Source: Pseudofabraea citricarpa
Taxonomy: Eukaryota > Ascomycota > Leotiomycetes > Helotiales > Dermateaceae
Assembly: GCA_029641185.1 (NCBI GenBank)
Contig: JAPWGK010000004.1
Location: forward strand, 1,054,001-1,118,000
DNA length: 64,000 nt
Direction of reading: 5' to 3'
The notes below the pieces were generated by a model. The model was not told the origin of the DNA and did not search any database. It worked only from the letters and a program-made list of their open reading frames with translations. Position 1 is the stretch's first letter. Every line of letters starts with the position of its first letter. Shown here in pieces: positions 12,080 through 23,341 of the stretch. A program made the position numbers and the translations under genes.

Positions 12080-12394
12080 ATGAGGCGCCCTCCCGAAGAA
12101 CAGCAGAACTCAAAACGCACAGCGGATGCGGAAAGGCTCGAGGTGGTGGAAAGTTAGTAGTCGACCACCATTATTGCGAGTTACATTGCTCCCTCCCTCT
12201 TAGTATCAGAGACCAAACCGCAACTGAACGTGCGCGCCCGCCGTTTCTGGGGAAAAGTGTGGGGAATATGCAGGGTCTCAGTCCAATTCCTGTGCTCAAG
12301 TCACCTTGGATTCTTGGAGAGGAGGGGTACGACTGGAGTTAAACCCGTTTCAGTTGTTGTTTCCTCTTCTCGTCCCCATTCCTCAGACCACTAA
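12080..12394 (+). CDS. Possible small spliced gene, 87 aa, unknown function
   Basis: Exon 1 (12080..12152) starts with ATG behind a pyrimidine-rich leader and encodes a hydrophilic start, MRRPPEEQQNSKRTADAERL. A 51-bp intron (12153..12203, donor GTTAGT, acceptor CCCTCTTAG) keeps frame and leads to exon 2 (12204..12394), with a basic/aromatic stretch RARRFWGKVWG, then Val/Ser-rich sequence and a TAA. Without splicing the frame stops after 25 codons and would be an upstream ORF. I recognise no domain. Reasons for caution are its short length and location in a repeat-rich gene-poor block. It could also be the first exons of a longer gene or part of a non-coding transcript. Confidence 0.25.
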
Positions 12395-13206
12395 ACCATG
12401 TTCTGTCCTATTTTCGAGAAAGAGCATGACAGCATGATCTCATCGCTCCGAGCTCGTACTGCAGAGAGAGGAAGAGAGAATCGCTTGCATAGATTACTCC
12501 TGACAAGGAGAGTTGAGGTGTCATTCGTACTCGACTGTACGCAGAGCGAACGAATACGGTTTGAGGCGTGGTCGAGAATACGGAGCTGGGTGTGCAGTGC
12601 ATGATTTGTCGCTTCTCTCTGCTGGACAAACTGCAACTCGTTCTGTCATGCATGACCATGCTTCACTCAGCTGGGGCTTGACGGTGAGGAAGTTTTGTGG
12701 GGAAGCAGAAAGCAAGAAGTGCGGGGATCAACAGGAGGGGCTTGCGGCCTTGGCCTCGACAAGTATAGCTACTTGATTATCGGGGGGCTTGGACCTTGGC
12801 TTCCTGGTCCTGGGATTATCGATGCTTCTAGCTGCGTGGGTGACTTTGAAACATCCTTTCCTCTCCTCTCCCTCTCCTCTCTGAATCCGGATCCCTTATC
12901 CTATCTTGTCGATGGTTGGTCTATCTAACATCTGCTTGAGTTTGATAGAGAATGTACTGTACTGCAATGTACAATAGGCTAAGCGGAGGCTTTTCTTTTG
13001 CTTTATCTACTACATCATCGTTCATCTGTTTTCAAATAGCACCTTTTGGAGGCAGGGAGCCTTGTCGCTTACAGACATACAGTACGTACGTACCACGCAG
13101 CCCCTCGTTTTATTTCGTCGTCTTCCGAGGAAAAAGAAAAAGAAAAAGCCAGAAAGAAAGGTTAAGGCCACGTCAGAGCAGAGTGAAAATGACTTGGTTC
13201 TCATCC

Positions 13207-13243
13207 TTGGTTCTTGGTTCTTGGTTCTTGGTTCTTGGTTCTT
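13207..13243. repeat. (TTGGTTC)n heptanucleotide repeat
   Basis: Five perfect 7-bp units. Not a telomeric repeat type. Confidence 0.95.
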
Positions 13244-14322
13244 ATTGCGGTACATGCAGTGCATGTATGCTACAGTATGTGTACTAGTTGGGTTTGAGCT
13301 ATGTACAGTACAGTACCTATTTCACAAGTGGATACCGATAGATAGTTATCGCTCGCTATCACCAAGCATGTTTGACTTCACAAAGAGATCCCCATATCAC
13401 TCACCCAATCTCGGATTTGCAGTCCGCCCCCCCTTATTTTGTTTTCTCGCTTCAATTCTCTTATATTGCGCAAAGCTTATTTTTATTTTGATTGGCTTTC
13501 AGTGTGAAGGATAGGATAGCTGGTTAGGAACTGGTTAGGGGGGTCCTGGCCTGGTCTCCTTCTCGCGTTACCGAAATAAGCCGTGGCCTTTTTTTATACT
13601 CTTGACCCCTTTGGGTTTTGGCCCGGGTTCTTTGTTGAGAGCTCAGTGCTCTGATAGGGTTTGTACTGCGGTATCTGTGGAGGGAGGAAGCTAATCTTGA
13701 ATTCGCCGATATGATCGGTCTCTTTGTGCTATACTGCAAGCCGGGATTAGGGTCGTCGCCGAGGTTGGTTACCTTCTGAGTGAGGTATAATTTTAGGGTT
13801 TGATGAAGTAAGATATTTGTTGTTGTTTTCTACTGTACGTGTACAGTGCTGTAAAGGGAATTAAGAATATAATGTGTGGGGCGAGGGTTTAGTAATCTCG
13901 TCGTTGCCTTCGTTATTGTTGTCGTCGTAGGTTGTCTTGCATAACTAGATACTGTAGGTACTCGTTTGTACTCACTCGCTCACTCACTTACTTGCTCGCC
14001 TATCCGCCCTACCCTTGCGGCAAGAATGGCGGCAGCGAGGCTTTCTTCACATGAAAATCATTCGACAGGGCCACGAGAGTCGAGAGTCGAGGGTTGTGGT
14101 TTAGAGTACAGTACCGTAGCTGGTTATTAGTAAGATGGGGGGCTGTGTGTGGAGGTTGAAAGTCAGCGAGAGAGGGGAGGAAGGGGGGTTTGGTTCGCCA
14201 ACGCACGTCTTCTGCACGGCGTGCGTGCGTGTGCATATCTTTTTTTCTCTCTTTCTTTCCACTTTTCCACTGTGCAGCGGGATGACAGCAGCTGCATTTC
14301 TTTTGCGGGGTAACCCTGCGGA

Positions 14323-14356
14323 TGTGCGTGTGCGTGTGCGTGTGCGTGTGTGTGTG
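14323..14356. repeat. (GTGTGC)n / GT microsatellite
   Basis: Hexanucleotide GTGCGT units running into GT repeats. Confidence 0.9.
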
Positions 14357-14413
14357 CTGAGGGCTCTCGATGAGGACTGCATACCAAGACCAAGCCTTAT
14401 TATTCTGAGAGAG

Positions 14414-14420
<7 letters not shown>

Positions 14421-14444
<24 letters not shown>
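14421..14444. repeat. (GA)n microsatellite
   Basis: Twelve perfect GA units. Confidence 0.95.
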
Positions 14445-17190
14445 TCCGTGCATGAACGGGTTCATTTACTTTTCTCAGCCGTGTGTGTGGTTCTGCTGCA
14501 CTCCCACTCTCTCGACCATCTCCATCGTCATCTTTGCATCTCCCTCCCTCCCCTCTTTCTTTCCCGCCTCGAACAAATGAATACGACTGCGACAGAATCC
14601 CGAGGAGAAAGAGATGGCCTCGATTCACATGTCGTCCTGTCTAGATCACACACACACATACACCCCCATCCTATTTCCTTGATTTATGCTCGCGCTCGCT
14701 TCAGACTTGTGAGTTGTCATATCGCTAGTCTTCGCTGTGTGGGTCGTATTACTCCCTAACGCACCCGTTGTCAGATTCGCCATCCGCCCCTCGCCCCTTA
14801 ACTCTCTCTTCTCAGCGACGGACGGGAATGCGGGATCCGGCGCGGGACGTTGAGGTTTATGTGTGTAACGTATGGCTGCCGCTTTGTTTCTGTGAGATTG
14901 GATCATCATGGGGATAGTAAAGGTAGGTAGGGTAGGGTAGGCCAGCATGGGTCCTTGCGGTTGCTTGTTATTGTAGATCTTAAGATGTGGACAAGTACAT
15001 TAGAAAGGTGGGGAATTAACACCGTGCCATATATGTACGATACCTCCCTAGCTAAACAGCTCATAGATGGAAGTTTTACACGGGGATGCCGATAAGCGAC
15101 CAGCTCGGTACTAGGAAAACTCGCGCAATAATGAAATTTGCTCACATATTGGCGACGCTTGAGCGGTTCTTCCTTAGTTGCCCGGTTATATGGATGGCTT
15201 CTTTACTATACTTACTGCAGACAATGGACTTTGTTGCTTTCTTGTGGCGCTCTACTACGTATGTAGGTTGTGCAACTCGAGTCTGTAATTTGTGTAGAAT
15301 AGCCTGAAATCTCAACTTCCCCGCAATCTACAATGTATATTGACTTTCTTGATGCCTCATTAATCCAAGATGGGACTAAAGACTCTTGAATCAGAAAATA
15401 TAAGCTTGGGGGGTCGTTATCAAGCACGTCAAGCTATGAAGTATACCTCTTAAAGAATATAATGGTCGTGAGACTTTTGTTTTCAGCGGTCAAGCTCAAA
15501 GCCAACGAAATTCTATTACCAATTTAGTAATCTACAAATCTCTTATCAAGTCATTTGTATGTCATGAGACATCGGGGCAGGCAGGCTAAAGACGATAAAA
15601 TGGTGGAGTAATTGTACGTTCTAGTCCAGAGCAGATAACCCATTCCGCTAGATAGTTACAACAACCTTCCTGTCAACTTGTTCTTGGCTATTCCGTGCAG
15701 CTTCTCACGCAGAGCATACCGACAGGTCAGAATCATCACAGCCACCGACGCCCACTCGCAGTGCAGATCGAGTCACGTTTCTCACTCACATCCACCTAAA
15801 CACACCTCTTCGAGTATCCACCTGTCCTAATGCATGTCTCAGAACCCCCCTTCAGGATAGCGATGATCATAAGAGAAGGATACCTAGTAAGAGCAAGATA
15901 GAAAAAACCAAGGAACTACCCAATGCATCTTGTACGCCCTCTCTGCACGATCGGCACGAATTACTCACTCACACACACACATGCATCAGGTACCTACAGC
16001 TACATCAATGATCAACGATCAACGATCAACCACAAGAACGTGCAGTGTAGTGCGATGCGGTGAACAGAATGTAAATCCCCTTCCTTGTCTACCCGCCAAG
16101 GGACATATCCGCACTAAGCATCTCCGCAGCGCCGCTAGAACTGCAAGCAGGGTCCAAGATAAACTTTGTCTCGTCTGCATCTACCCATCGAGCAAATCAC
16201 CAGCGGCGAAAGCACAACACCAACCTCACACGAGAGTTGCTTTGAAAATATCCAGAACCCAACTCCCAACTCCTGACTCCCGAATCCCGCCGCCGCCACC
16301 CCGCCCGACTTTCGCATCCGGAAACAATCTGCTACACACATCGTTTGCCGTGGATGGTTGGTGTGTGTCCGAAGATAGGAACGTTACGTACCGTAGCGGG
16401 AGGGTAGAATTCTCGCTTTTACTAGGGAACGGATATATACCCTCGACAGTGCTGTACAGTAGCTTCCCCGCAGGCGCATCCAGTCTATGTCTAGGTATGG
16501 GTATGGATAATTAAGCGCTTGCTCACCACTCGACCCTCCCCTCCTACCTCCTCGCCTCAAACTCAAAAATAACCGTCGAGCAACCGCCACTTTCTGCTTG
16601 CTTATGCTAAGCGAAGCCATACAGCCTCGCCCACCCATCAAGCATACATGTACGACAAGAGAAAAATTTAGGAACTAGCCTTCTCAACAAAAAAACCGTA
16701 ATCGCTCTTGGCTGCGTTGAGTTTCGAGAAATCTCCGTGCACGACGTAGCACAGAACATAACCTGGCTCTCTTAAGGAAAATGCTCTCGTGCTTGACCTA
16801 TCGCTAAATTTTGGGAAATCTTTGCATCTCTGTGCGTGCCGGGCTTACCTACGCATGCATGCATGTATTTTTTTCAATTTCGTGCTTTTGATTACCTGGG
16901 CATGTTTCTCCAGTGCCAAAACTAAATGATGAGGACTTCTAGAATAATAAGCCCAGCTATCCCACTTTGCGTATACGAACAACGAAATCCAGTCTGCCGC
17001 TGCCATGCAGAAGCTGCCTGCATGGCAAGATTATTGGGCCGTCTTGGTTCATGTATGTAATACTGACGGCGTTTAAAGAACAGTCGCGACCCCTCTTTGT
17101 GGAGGAGACAGGCGGAGTGGAGTGGAGTGGAAGGGGAGAAATAGATTTCGAGTCGGCGGGCGGCGGAGTCTAGACTGCCTAACTGTATCC

Positions 17191-17220
17191 AACTCTAACT
17201 CCAACTCCAACTCCAACTCC
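17191..17220. repeat. (AACTCC)n repeat
   Basis: Five near-perfect hexamer units; a GGAGT pentamer repeat lies just upstream near 17113. Confidence 0.9.
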
Positions 17221-17880
17221 GCGACTCCTGTGGGCCCAAGATGCGACGCATCATATTTTTCTGAGGGGCGAGATAGTTTAAAGAGAAAGAAAAAAAAGTA
17301 AAAACTTGATCGGCATACTGGAAATAAGCAGCTGAAGCAATCTAGAAAAGCGTTTTCGCGCCTTAAAACTGCCAACGGGCTCGCGCACGTGCGATTTAGA
17401 TAGCTAACTGCCTGATCTGCTGACGTTCGTTTCAATGTCGTATTGCATATGCAGTACCGGGTGCGATGCAGCATTGGCAGCTTCTTCTGGGATGGCTTTC
17501 GAAGAGTCTAGAGGGCCGTTTGAGTAGATTGTACGAGGTGCTGTGCTGTGTTATGGTGCTGTTGGGTATGGTCGCTTCTCTTTTCTTCCGATTATATCCG
17601 CTGTACTGCTGCACCGGTGTTCTATTTACGCCCTCGGGCCACTTGAGTGACCGTATGATATGGTACAGCGTGTGCTGTGGTGAGATGCTTTGTCAGTTTG
17701 GTGTACCTGTTACGCCGAGAGTGTCGTTATTCCTATAGCTCTTGGTGGTTGTGGTGTTCAGGAAGTACGGGTTTTGCAGTGGTATGCTGCGTTGTTAAGA
17801 ATGCTCTCACATGTTTACTAAGCTATAGAAAACGGGTAATCGTCCCTCTAACTCGGAATATACCTTGACCTTCGTGTACA

Positions 17881-19288
17881 TGTTGCAATCAGTTGTTTCC
17901 GAACTATGTTGTGGTTACATGTGATGATGTGATAAGAAAGATATCAGTCTGACATCGCTTTTGTCATGTATAAAGGTTATGCTAAATATGCGATTGAACA
18001 GGTTTATAATAGTTTAGATTCCTAATAAGACATGGCCTAAGAGATATCAAGTTTGTGTATTCTGACTTGCCTCAAGTTTATATCTATCGCTTAACTTAAG
18101 AATAAGAATCTCCCACAGGATTGAGGTTATGGTTTTAGGGGATCCAAATCGAAACTGGAACTCATAGGTTTTGTACAGAGACAAGCTCAAATAACTATGC
18201 AATTAAACCCTCAAAGTTAGATGCTCGACTTATATGTTGCTATACCTTACTGTCTTGTAATACGAGAAAACTTTCACATTCAAAGACGAGAATGCCTAAA
18301 ATAACAGAGGTAATTAATTATAACAGTTTAACTTTTACTTCCAATATTTATTTTATATTGTATAGTCTTCATTCTACTATATCCTCGACTTATGAAACAA
18401 TCATATAACCACACCATGGGTAAAGCATCTCTTTGGGCATTCTGAAATACAAGTCTAGGTTTCTGGCGGAGAATAGCAGAATGAATGAACCTTGTGTTGA
18501 AGGAACACTAGAAATTATTAAAGAGAGTAAATGATACTCAATCGACAATCAAAGGCAATACCCGTAACTAATAACCTAGAATAAAACCCACCATCTTGCT
18601 AATTTCTTCTGGGGGATTCCAATTCCATATTCAGTAACCAGGAAGTTGAGCTGTTTGGTAAGAATAGATATATTACACAAAGAGATACAAGGCCGGTTCA
18701 CTCAACCAAGGCCATTAGAGGGAAGATTAGCTGCCCTAATCAAGGATTAAAGATACGATACTCTCAATATTACTATTAGAGAAAACCGAAAATTTGCTTT
18801 CATTGAATCTGTAATTATCTCACCAGTTACTTTTCAATATTTTATCTTCACTACCTCCACCAAACTTCACAACAGCTTCATATTAGAGACGCAACTTTGT
18901 AATAATGAGTTAGGTGTACGGAATAACAAATATGTACCAGCGGTGTTAACTTGCAAGGCTTTTAGCACAACTAACTATGATGTAACATCTGTTCCGATAC
19001 ATTAACGCGCTCTATTATTATATTTAAGCGTAGGATTTAAATGTTAAAAGGTGTAAAGATTAGTGGTCTTTAGTGCTTTATTCATTCGACAATACTCTCT
19101 GAACCAACAAGTAGCAAAAAGGGTATAAGAGAAGGCTTCTAGTATTCACGTTATAAATTACAACAAAAACAATTCAAACAAGCTTTTTTATTATGTAGCT
19201 ATCCCTTGAATAGTAAAACTATTACAAAGTTTGACATCAGAAACAGCCTTCGACCCCCACAAGCGCTACCATTTAGCACTTAGCCAGA
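17881..19288. other. AT-rich gene-free stretch
   Basis: Composition shifts sharply to AT-rich with many TA-rich words and dense stops in all frames. It lies between the gene-poor block and the 3' end of the choice-of-anchor B gene. It could be a decayed, RIP-affected repeat, but I could not identify a parental element. Confidence 0.5.
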
Positions 19289-21140
19289 TCATGGAGCAGG
19301 GGTTGCTTTTGGCAAGCACGCACAAGCACTGCTAACTTGTGGTGCGAGTCCGACGCCACTGGTGCAAGCATCTTTAGCATACTGCTTCGTCACGTCCTCA
19401 ACGCCTCTCTGTCTTGCCGTGAAACTCTCACAAAATTGCTGGCTTTCCTCGAGACGACCAGTGATGTGGTTGGCACGGAGTGCTCGTAGGCAGTTATCAG
19501 CATTACAGACTGGAGCCTTAGCACATTCTTTGCTGGTCATCTTCAGGATGAAAGACCCTCGCTCAATAGTATTCACGTAGATATAGCCCGACTTGAAGTA
19601 GGCATACGACGACCAAGTACCAAGAAAGGCTACTGCACCACCTCCAGGTAGCTCATCGTCTTCCGGGTAGATATCAAAGAAACCGGCCTCACAGACTCCT
19701 TTTCCGCTTGGGTCTTCGGGGATTGATCTGATATCCCAGACAGTAAATCCGGCACCGTAGTTGGATTGGTAGGCATAGCCGTCGATGATGTATTGATTGT
19801 GATCAATGGAACTATACTTGCCCTGGAAGTAACCGGCATACTTTGGGTTCTCGAGGTCACGAATGTCAAAGATGTGGGTTGTTGGTAACTTGTTGGTCGC
19901 TGCGCCGGTGGTGCCACGATTCTCGTCGTATTCGTCATCCATTATGAGGAATTCTTGGTTTTGTATATCGAGAACAACGCCTTGATGGATATACTCTGCT
20001 CCTTCATAAGTGACGCGTGCAATAATAGTGGTAGTGTTGCCGATTTTATTTGTAACATCGAAGATTGTGATTGTGTCCTCGTTGTATCCATAGCAAATCT
20101 CTCTGTTTTGGTACCTCTGGTCTGGGCCTCGGTAAACCAAGCATTGAGCGTCATGAACATAGAAATCGCCAGCAGCACAACCTGTGCTGTGCATGTTGGT
20201 TGGGTCGGTGATGTTGAGGAAGATGATACCACCATTGCAAGGCAGGTTTTCTCTGACACGATGGGTTACGTTACCGCCAACAGAGCCCACAGCCATAGCA
20301 TAGTTGAGTTCTGTGTTGACGACGATATTGTGAGTCCGACCAACAGGAAGTTTATCCCATGCATCAGCAGGATTGCCTTGTGACTCAACACCCCAGTGAC
20401 TCGCGAGATCGGACTGGGTGAAGATTTTTGGATTGGCTGGGTCGAGATCGAGTAGCTTCCTCAAGTCGAAGAGTTGCACACCATGCCCGAAAGCTTCAGA
20501 TCCAATGACTACATGGTTTCCCACGACTCTGATCTCCCTCCATCTTGCACCAATGGGGTCCCACGTAGGCAGACGGCCAATGTAGATCATCTTACCTTCA
20601 GGGCTGATTTCAACAAATGCAGTGCCATCGAGTTGACCAACAGCAATGAACTCTCTTCCGTCATCTGATGTCCAACCCCAAGAAGAGGAAGCTTGACCCT
20701 GGACTGCACTGCCCAAGTCGGCGTGTGACAGAAAGTGGTAGAGGTCCATCTGTGATGAGTAAATTATTTGTGTTGAATACATACACTTATTGGGAGAAGC
20801 TCACATTTCTGCATCTGAATGTGTTGTTAAAGTCTCCTGGAATGGCTGCAGCGAATCCATCTACACACTCAGTGTATCCAAGTTCTGGATATAATGCACT
20901 ATTCATCTCGCCTGCAGCGAGCTCAGCGTCCCATTGTGCCTACCAAGTAAGTTAGTTCAACATCGCATAGCAGTCCAAAGAGATATTTCTTTTTACCATT
21001 TTGGCTTGCATGATTCTATTGTGGACGGCCCCAGAGCGGTACTCTTCAGAGGATGCAACGCCCATCATGTTGATCTCCTTGCCTAACACTGCCGAGCAGA
21101 GAAGGGCGAAGGCGCCTGCATATCCGATAGCACAAACCAT
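19289..21140 (-). CDS. Secreted choice-of-anchor B family protein (LVIVD-type beta-propeller), 579 aa
   Basis: Three exons, 20997..21140, 20805..20939 and 19289..20749, with introns of 57 and 55 bp, both phase 0. The start is the first ATG (21140); the frame is open slightly upstream but only from TTG. MVCAIGYAGAFALLCSAVLG is a signal peptide. After the Cys-containing segment YPELGYTECVDGF comes a propeller built of repeats such as RWREIRVVGNHVVIGSEA, HGVQLFDLRKL, HTHIFDIRDLENP-like (here THIFDIRDLENPKYAG) and AGFTVWDIRSI. These are LVIVD-like blades of the choice-of-anchor B family. N-glycosylation sequons (NVTH, NITD, NTTT) fit secretion. The C-terminal ~70 residues are Cys-rich (KECAKAPVCNADNC ... 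SSACACLPK). Enzymatic activity is not established for this family. A TATA-like box lies 121 bp upstream. Confidence 0.9.
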
Positions 21141-21260
21141 GATTATAGGCAATATAGCTTATGTACAAGACGCAGAATCGAACAAGCCAGGAAAAGGCTT
21201 CTAATCGAAGGTCGGAAAGAGATTCAAAAGCCTAGACTGTACATGCACCAGAGGCACCGG

Positions 21261-21268
21261 TTTATATA
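21261..21268 (-). promoter_or_regulatory. TATA-like box of the choice-of-anchor B gene
   Basis: Minus-strand TATATAAA, 121 bp upstream of the ATG at 21140. Confidence 0.5.
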
Positions 21269-22060
21269 TCCTGCCCTTCGGACACCGGTTCTGCAGAGCG
21301 CATCCTGCCCGCAAAAGATTTAATTATCCATAGTAGCATCTTACCTGCCGGTATTCTTGGCCCGAATCATTGGGAGAGCAATTGTCATTGTCTGAGAGCG
21401 TGATGATGAGCGACCCCGTTTTTTGATCCTTGGTCTTGGACTAAATGGGAAGGTAACAAGACTGAAGCGTGCTTGGAAATTCACGTGATGTGATCAAGAC
21501 TCTTGGGATGCCGGGCTAAGCTTGAAAATGGAAGGAAACAAGAACACTAGGGCCCTTTAGTGCATAAGTTGCTTATTGTTGCTTGGTAAAATAAGCTGCT
21601 ATCACACCAAGGCCGGAACGCTGAGGCTACGCTATTATATCTTAATCCGGCGGAGCCGTAGAGATGAGATTTTATTGTGCGATAAGAATGTCTAATTACG
21701 TCTTGTCAAATAAAGAAAAGTCAGTTAGATGAAGGCCGTTAGTATGCACTTGGAAAGCTTATTTTTAAAAGCCCATGGCTTGTAACGTGGTACGAAGCGT
21801 GACTTATAAAAGCTTCTACACCTATTACCGCACTCTGTCGGTTCATAATTTCGAATTCACGTTAAATTCATTGGTATAATAACTGGATGAAATTGTAAGG
21901 AGAAAACTCTTATATTTATTAGTTAATAAAATGCATTAGAAACAAAGAGGCAATGCGCCAGAAATTATTTTACAAAATGAAAAATAGCTGTATAGCTCCA
22001 AAGTTTTGGGGTTGGCCAGGTTGACCATTCTCTCTAATTCTCAGACATCTTCCAAGATAT
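21269..22060. other. Intergenic, upstream of choice-of-anchor B gene and 3' of the lipase-like gene
   Basis: About 0.8 kb, increasingly AT-rich to the right, with no coding frame. A CTAGGGCCCTTTAG palindrome near 21550 is the only notable motif. Confidence 0.5.
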
Positions 22061-23215
22061 CTAAGGAGATCCAAAAGTAACTTCTGGGTAAACTGAGCTC
22101 TCCTCGTTCAGAGTATTGCTCGTCTTGCCCTTTAATACCATGTCAAAAAACAAGGTAACATAATCCGTCACAATCTTCAAGGCTCTAGCTCCATCAATTG
22201 TCCCCAAAAGTTGGTCGACCTCGGTCGGCAACGCATCCGCGATACCCAAAACACTTATGATATCTGGCAAGTCTGAGAATGTATAATGCTGACTCTCATT
22301 CAACATCAGCTCTCGCTTCCATCCCGTCAACTTTGGCCAGATTGCTTCCCAACTAGGATCTGCAGTTGTATCTTTTCCTTCATGTCCAAAAATCAAGAAT
22401 GGCTGCGAAAGACCAGATGCAATAACTGGTCCAAAGAATGTTCCGTCGAGATTGATCCCTCCAACAAGTCTAGTGTCGTTTAGCATCGATGCTGCCGCTG
22501 CCGCTCCACCAAGAGAATGGCCGAAAACACCAGCTCTGCGAATGTCCAAAGCACAGGAATTTCCTGGAATAATGGAATTTGTGAATAAAGAATTGGAGAA
22601 CTGATCGAGTACAAAGGAGATATCTTTTGAGCGAGTGTCAACTGCGAGCTCTACTTGTTCATCTGTATCGATATCGCTAGCGAGGATTGCCGAGCCATCA
22701 GGGAAGGTAACAATGTCTGCATCGTAAGGATGATCAATCGTAACCACAATGTACCCAGCACTTGATACCTGTTGAGCGATAGCACTGTAGAAAAGTCGAG
22801 AAGTTCCAAGAGCGCCAGAGAATAGCACAACTGGGAATTGTGTGCTGGCTCGTTGATGAACGTTCTTCCGAGGTTCACAAACTTGGAGAAAGAGCTGCTC
22901 AAAAGTTCCGTTCGGTAGACCATAAGCGCCATAAGCAGCATCTTCGAAGGTTGCAGTCAAATTCTCCATATACGGAACAGTAGTTGGTTTGCAGGATCGT
23001 TCGGCGACTGGTTGGAAGATTGATACCATGACAGCTCGGGGCTCATCGACAGGTGCAAAAGGGTCAAGTCGGCTATAATCAACCAATTTTGTGATTGAAA
23101 GACTGGTGTTGTAGGAGCCAGTTGGTGGCGGAAAATTTACTGATGCGACGATCGAAACCAGGCCTGCAAATACCAGAAGACCCTTCGATGGATGAGAGAC
23201 ATATCCGGTCAGCAT
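22061..23215 (-). CDS. Secreted PAF-acetylhydrolase-like alpha/beta hydrolase, 384 aa
   Basis: Single exon. The start is the ATG at 23215; the frame is open further upstream only from TTG. MLTGYVSHPSKGLLVFAGLV continuing to IVAS is a plausible signal peptide. Key residues: oxyanion-hole strand VVLFSGALG (~129-137), YIVVTIDHPYDAD, nucleophile elbow G-H-S234-L-G-G, acid D257 in INLDGTF, and H310 in ESQHYTFSDL. This order and these motifs match the platelet-activating-factor acetylhydrolase isoform II family (Pfam PAF-AH_p_II), secreted phospholipase/carboxylesterase-type enzymes. Sequons NTSL, NLTA, NGTF, NDTR and NESQ support passage through the secretory pathway. The natural substrate is unknown. 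It is transcribed away from the Zn2Cys6 gene at 23961 with about 745 bp shared between them. Confidence 0.88.
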   Translation of the reverse strand: MLTGYVSHPSKGLLVFAGLVSIVASVNFPPPTGSYNTSLSITKLVDYSRLDPFAPVDEPRAVMVSIFQPVAERSCKPTTVPYMENLTATFEDAAYGAYGLPNGTFEQLFLQVCEPRKNVHQRASTQFPVVLFSGALGTSRLFYSAIAQQVSSAGYIVVTIDHPYDADIVTFPDGSAILASDIDTDEQVELAVDTRSKDISFVLDQFSNSLFTNSIIPGNSCALDIRRAGVFGHSLGGAAAAASMLNDTRLVGGINLDGTFFGPVIASGLSQPFLIFGHEGKDTTADPSWEAIWPKLTGWKRELMLNESQHYTFSDLPDIISVLGIADALPTEVDQLLGTIDGARALKIVTDYVTLFFDMVLKGKTSNTLNEESSVYPEVTFGSP

Positions 23216-23333
23216 TTTTGCGATGAAGATGAGGAAGTGACTGAGCAAATGGTTGTATTCGAGTGATACGAGAGAGTGAAAATGCAAAGGGGAATAATGA
23301 TTTATTTACATGGTAGAGAGGGAACCTGCAGAA

Positions 23334-23341
23334 TTTATATA
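23334..23341 (-). promoter_or_regulatory. TATA-like box of the PAF-AH-like gene
   Basis: Minus-strand TATATAAA, about 120 bp upstream of the ATG at 23215. Confidence 0.5.

Larger units (their letters stand above)
12395..17880. other. Large gene-poor block, second part
   Basis: About 5.5 kb with many microsatellites, repeated TACTGTAC-type palindromes and no gene I can support. The longest frames (175 and 194 codons, near 14.1-14.6 and 15.9-16.5 kb) read through GT, GA and CCG repeats, or begin at TTG, and have no domain. Confidence 0.5.

Noticed and set aside
13207..13243. TTGGTTC array as telomere-like or recombination hotspot repeat
   Set aside because: Unit differs from TTAGGG; only five copies; an ordinary minisatellite.
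14101..14628. 175-codon minus-strand frame with RTRTRT and SLSLSL runs
   Set aside because: Translation of GT and GA microsatellites.
15930..16514. 194-codon plus-strand frame
   Set aside because: Begins at TTG, no domain, repeats of HTH and PPPP; antisense frames equally open.
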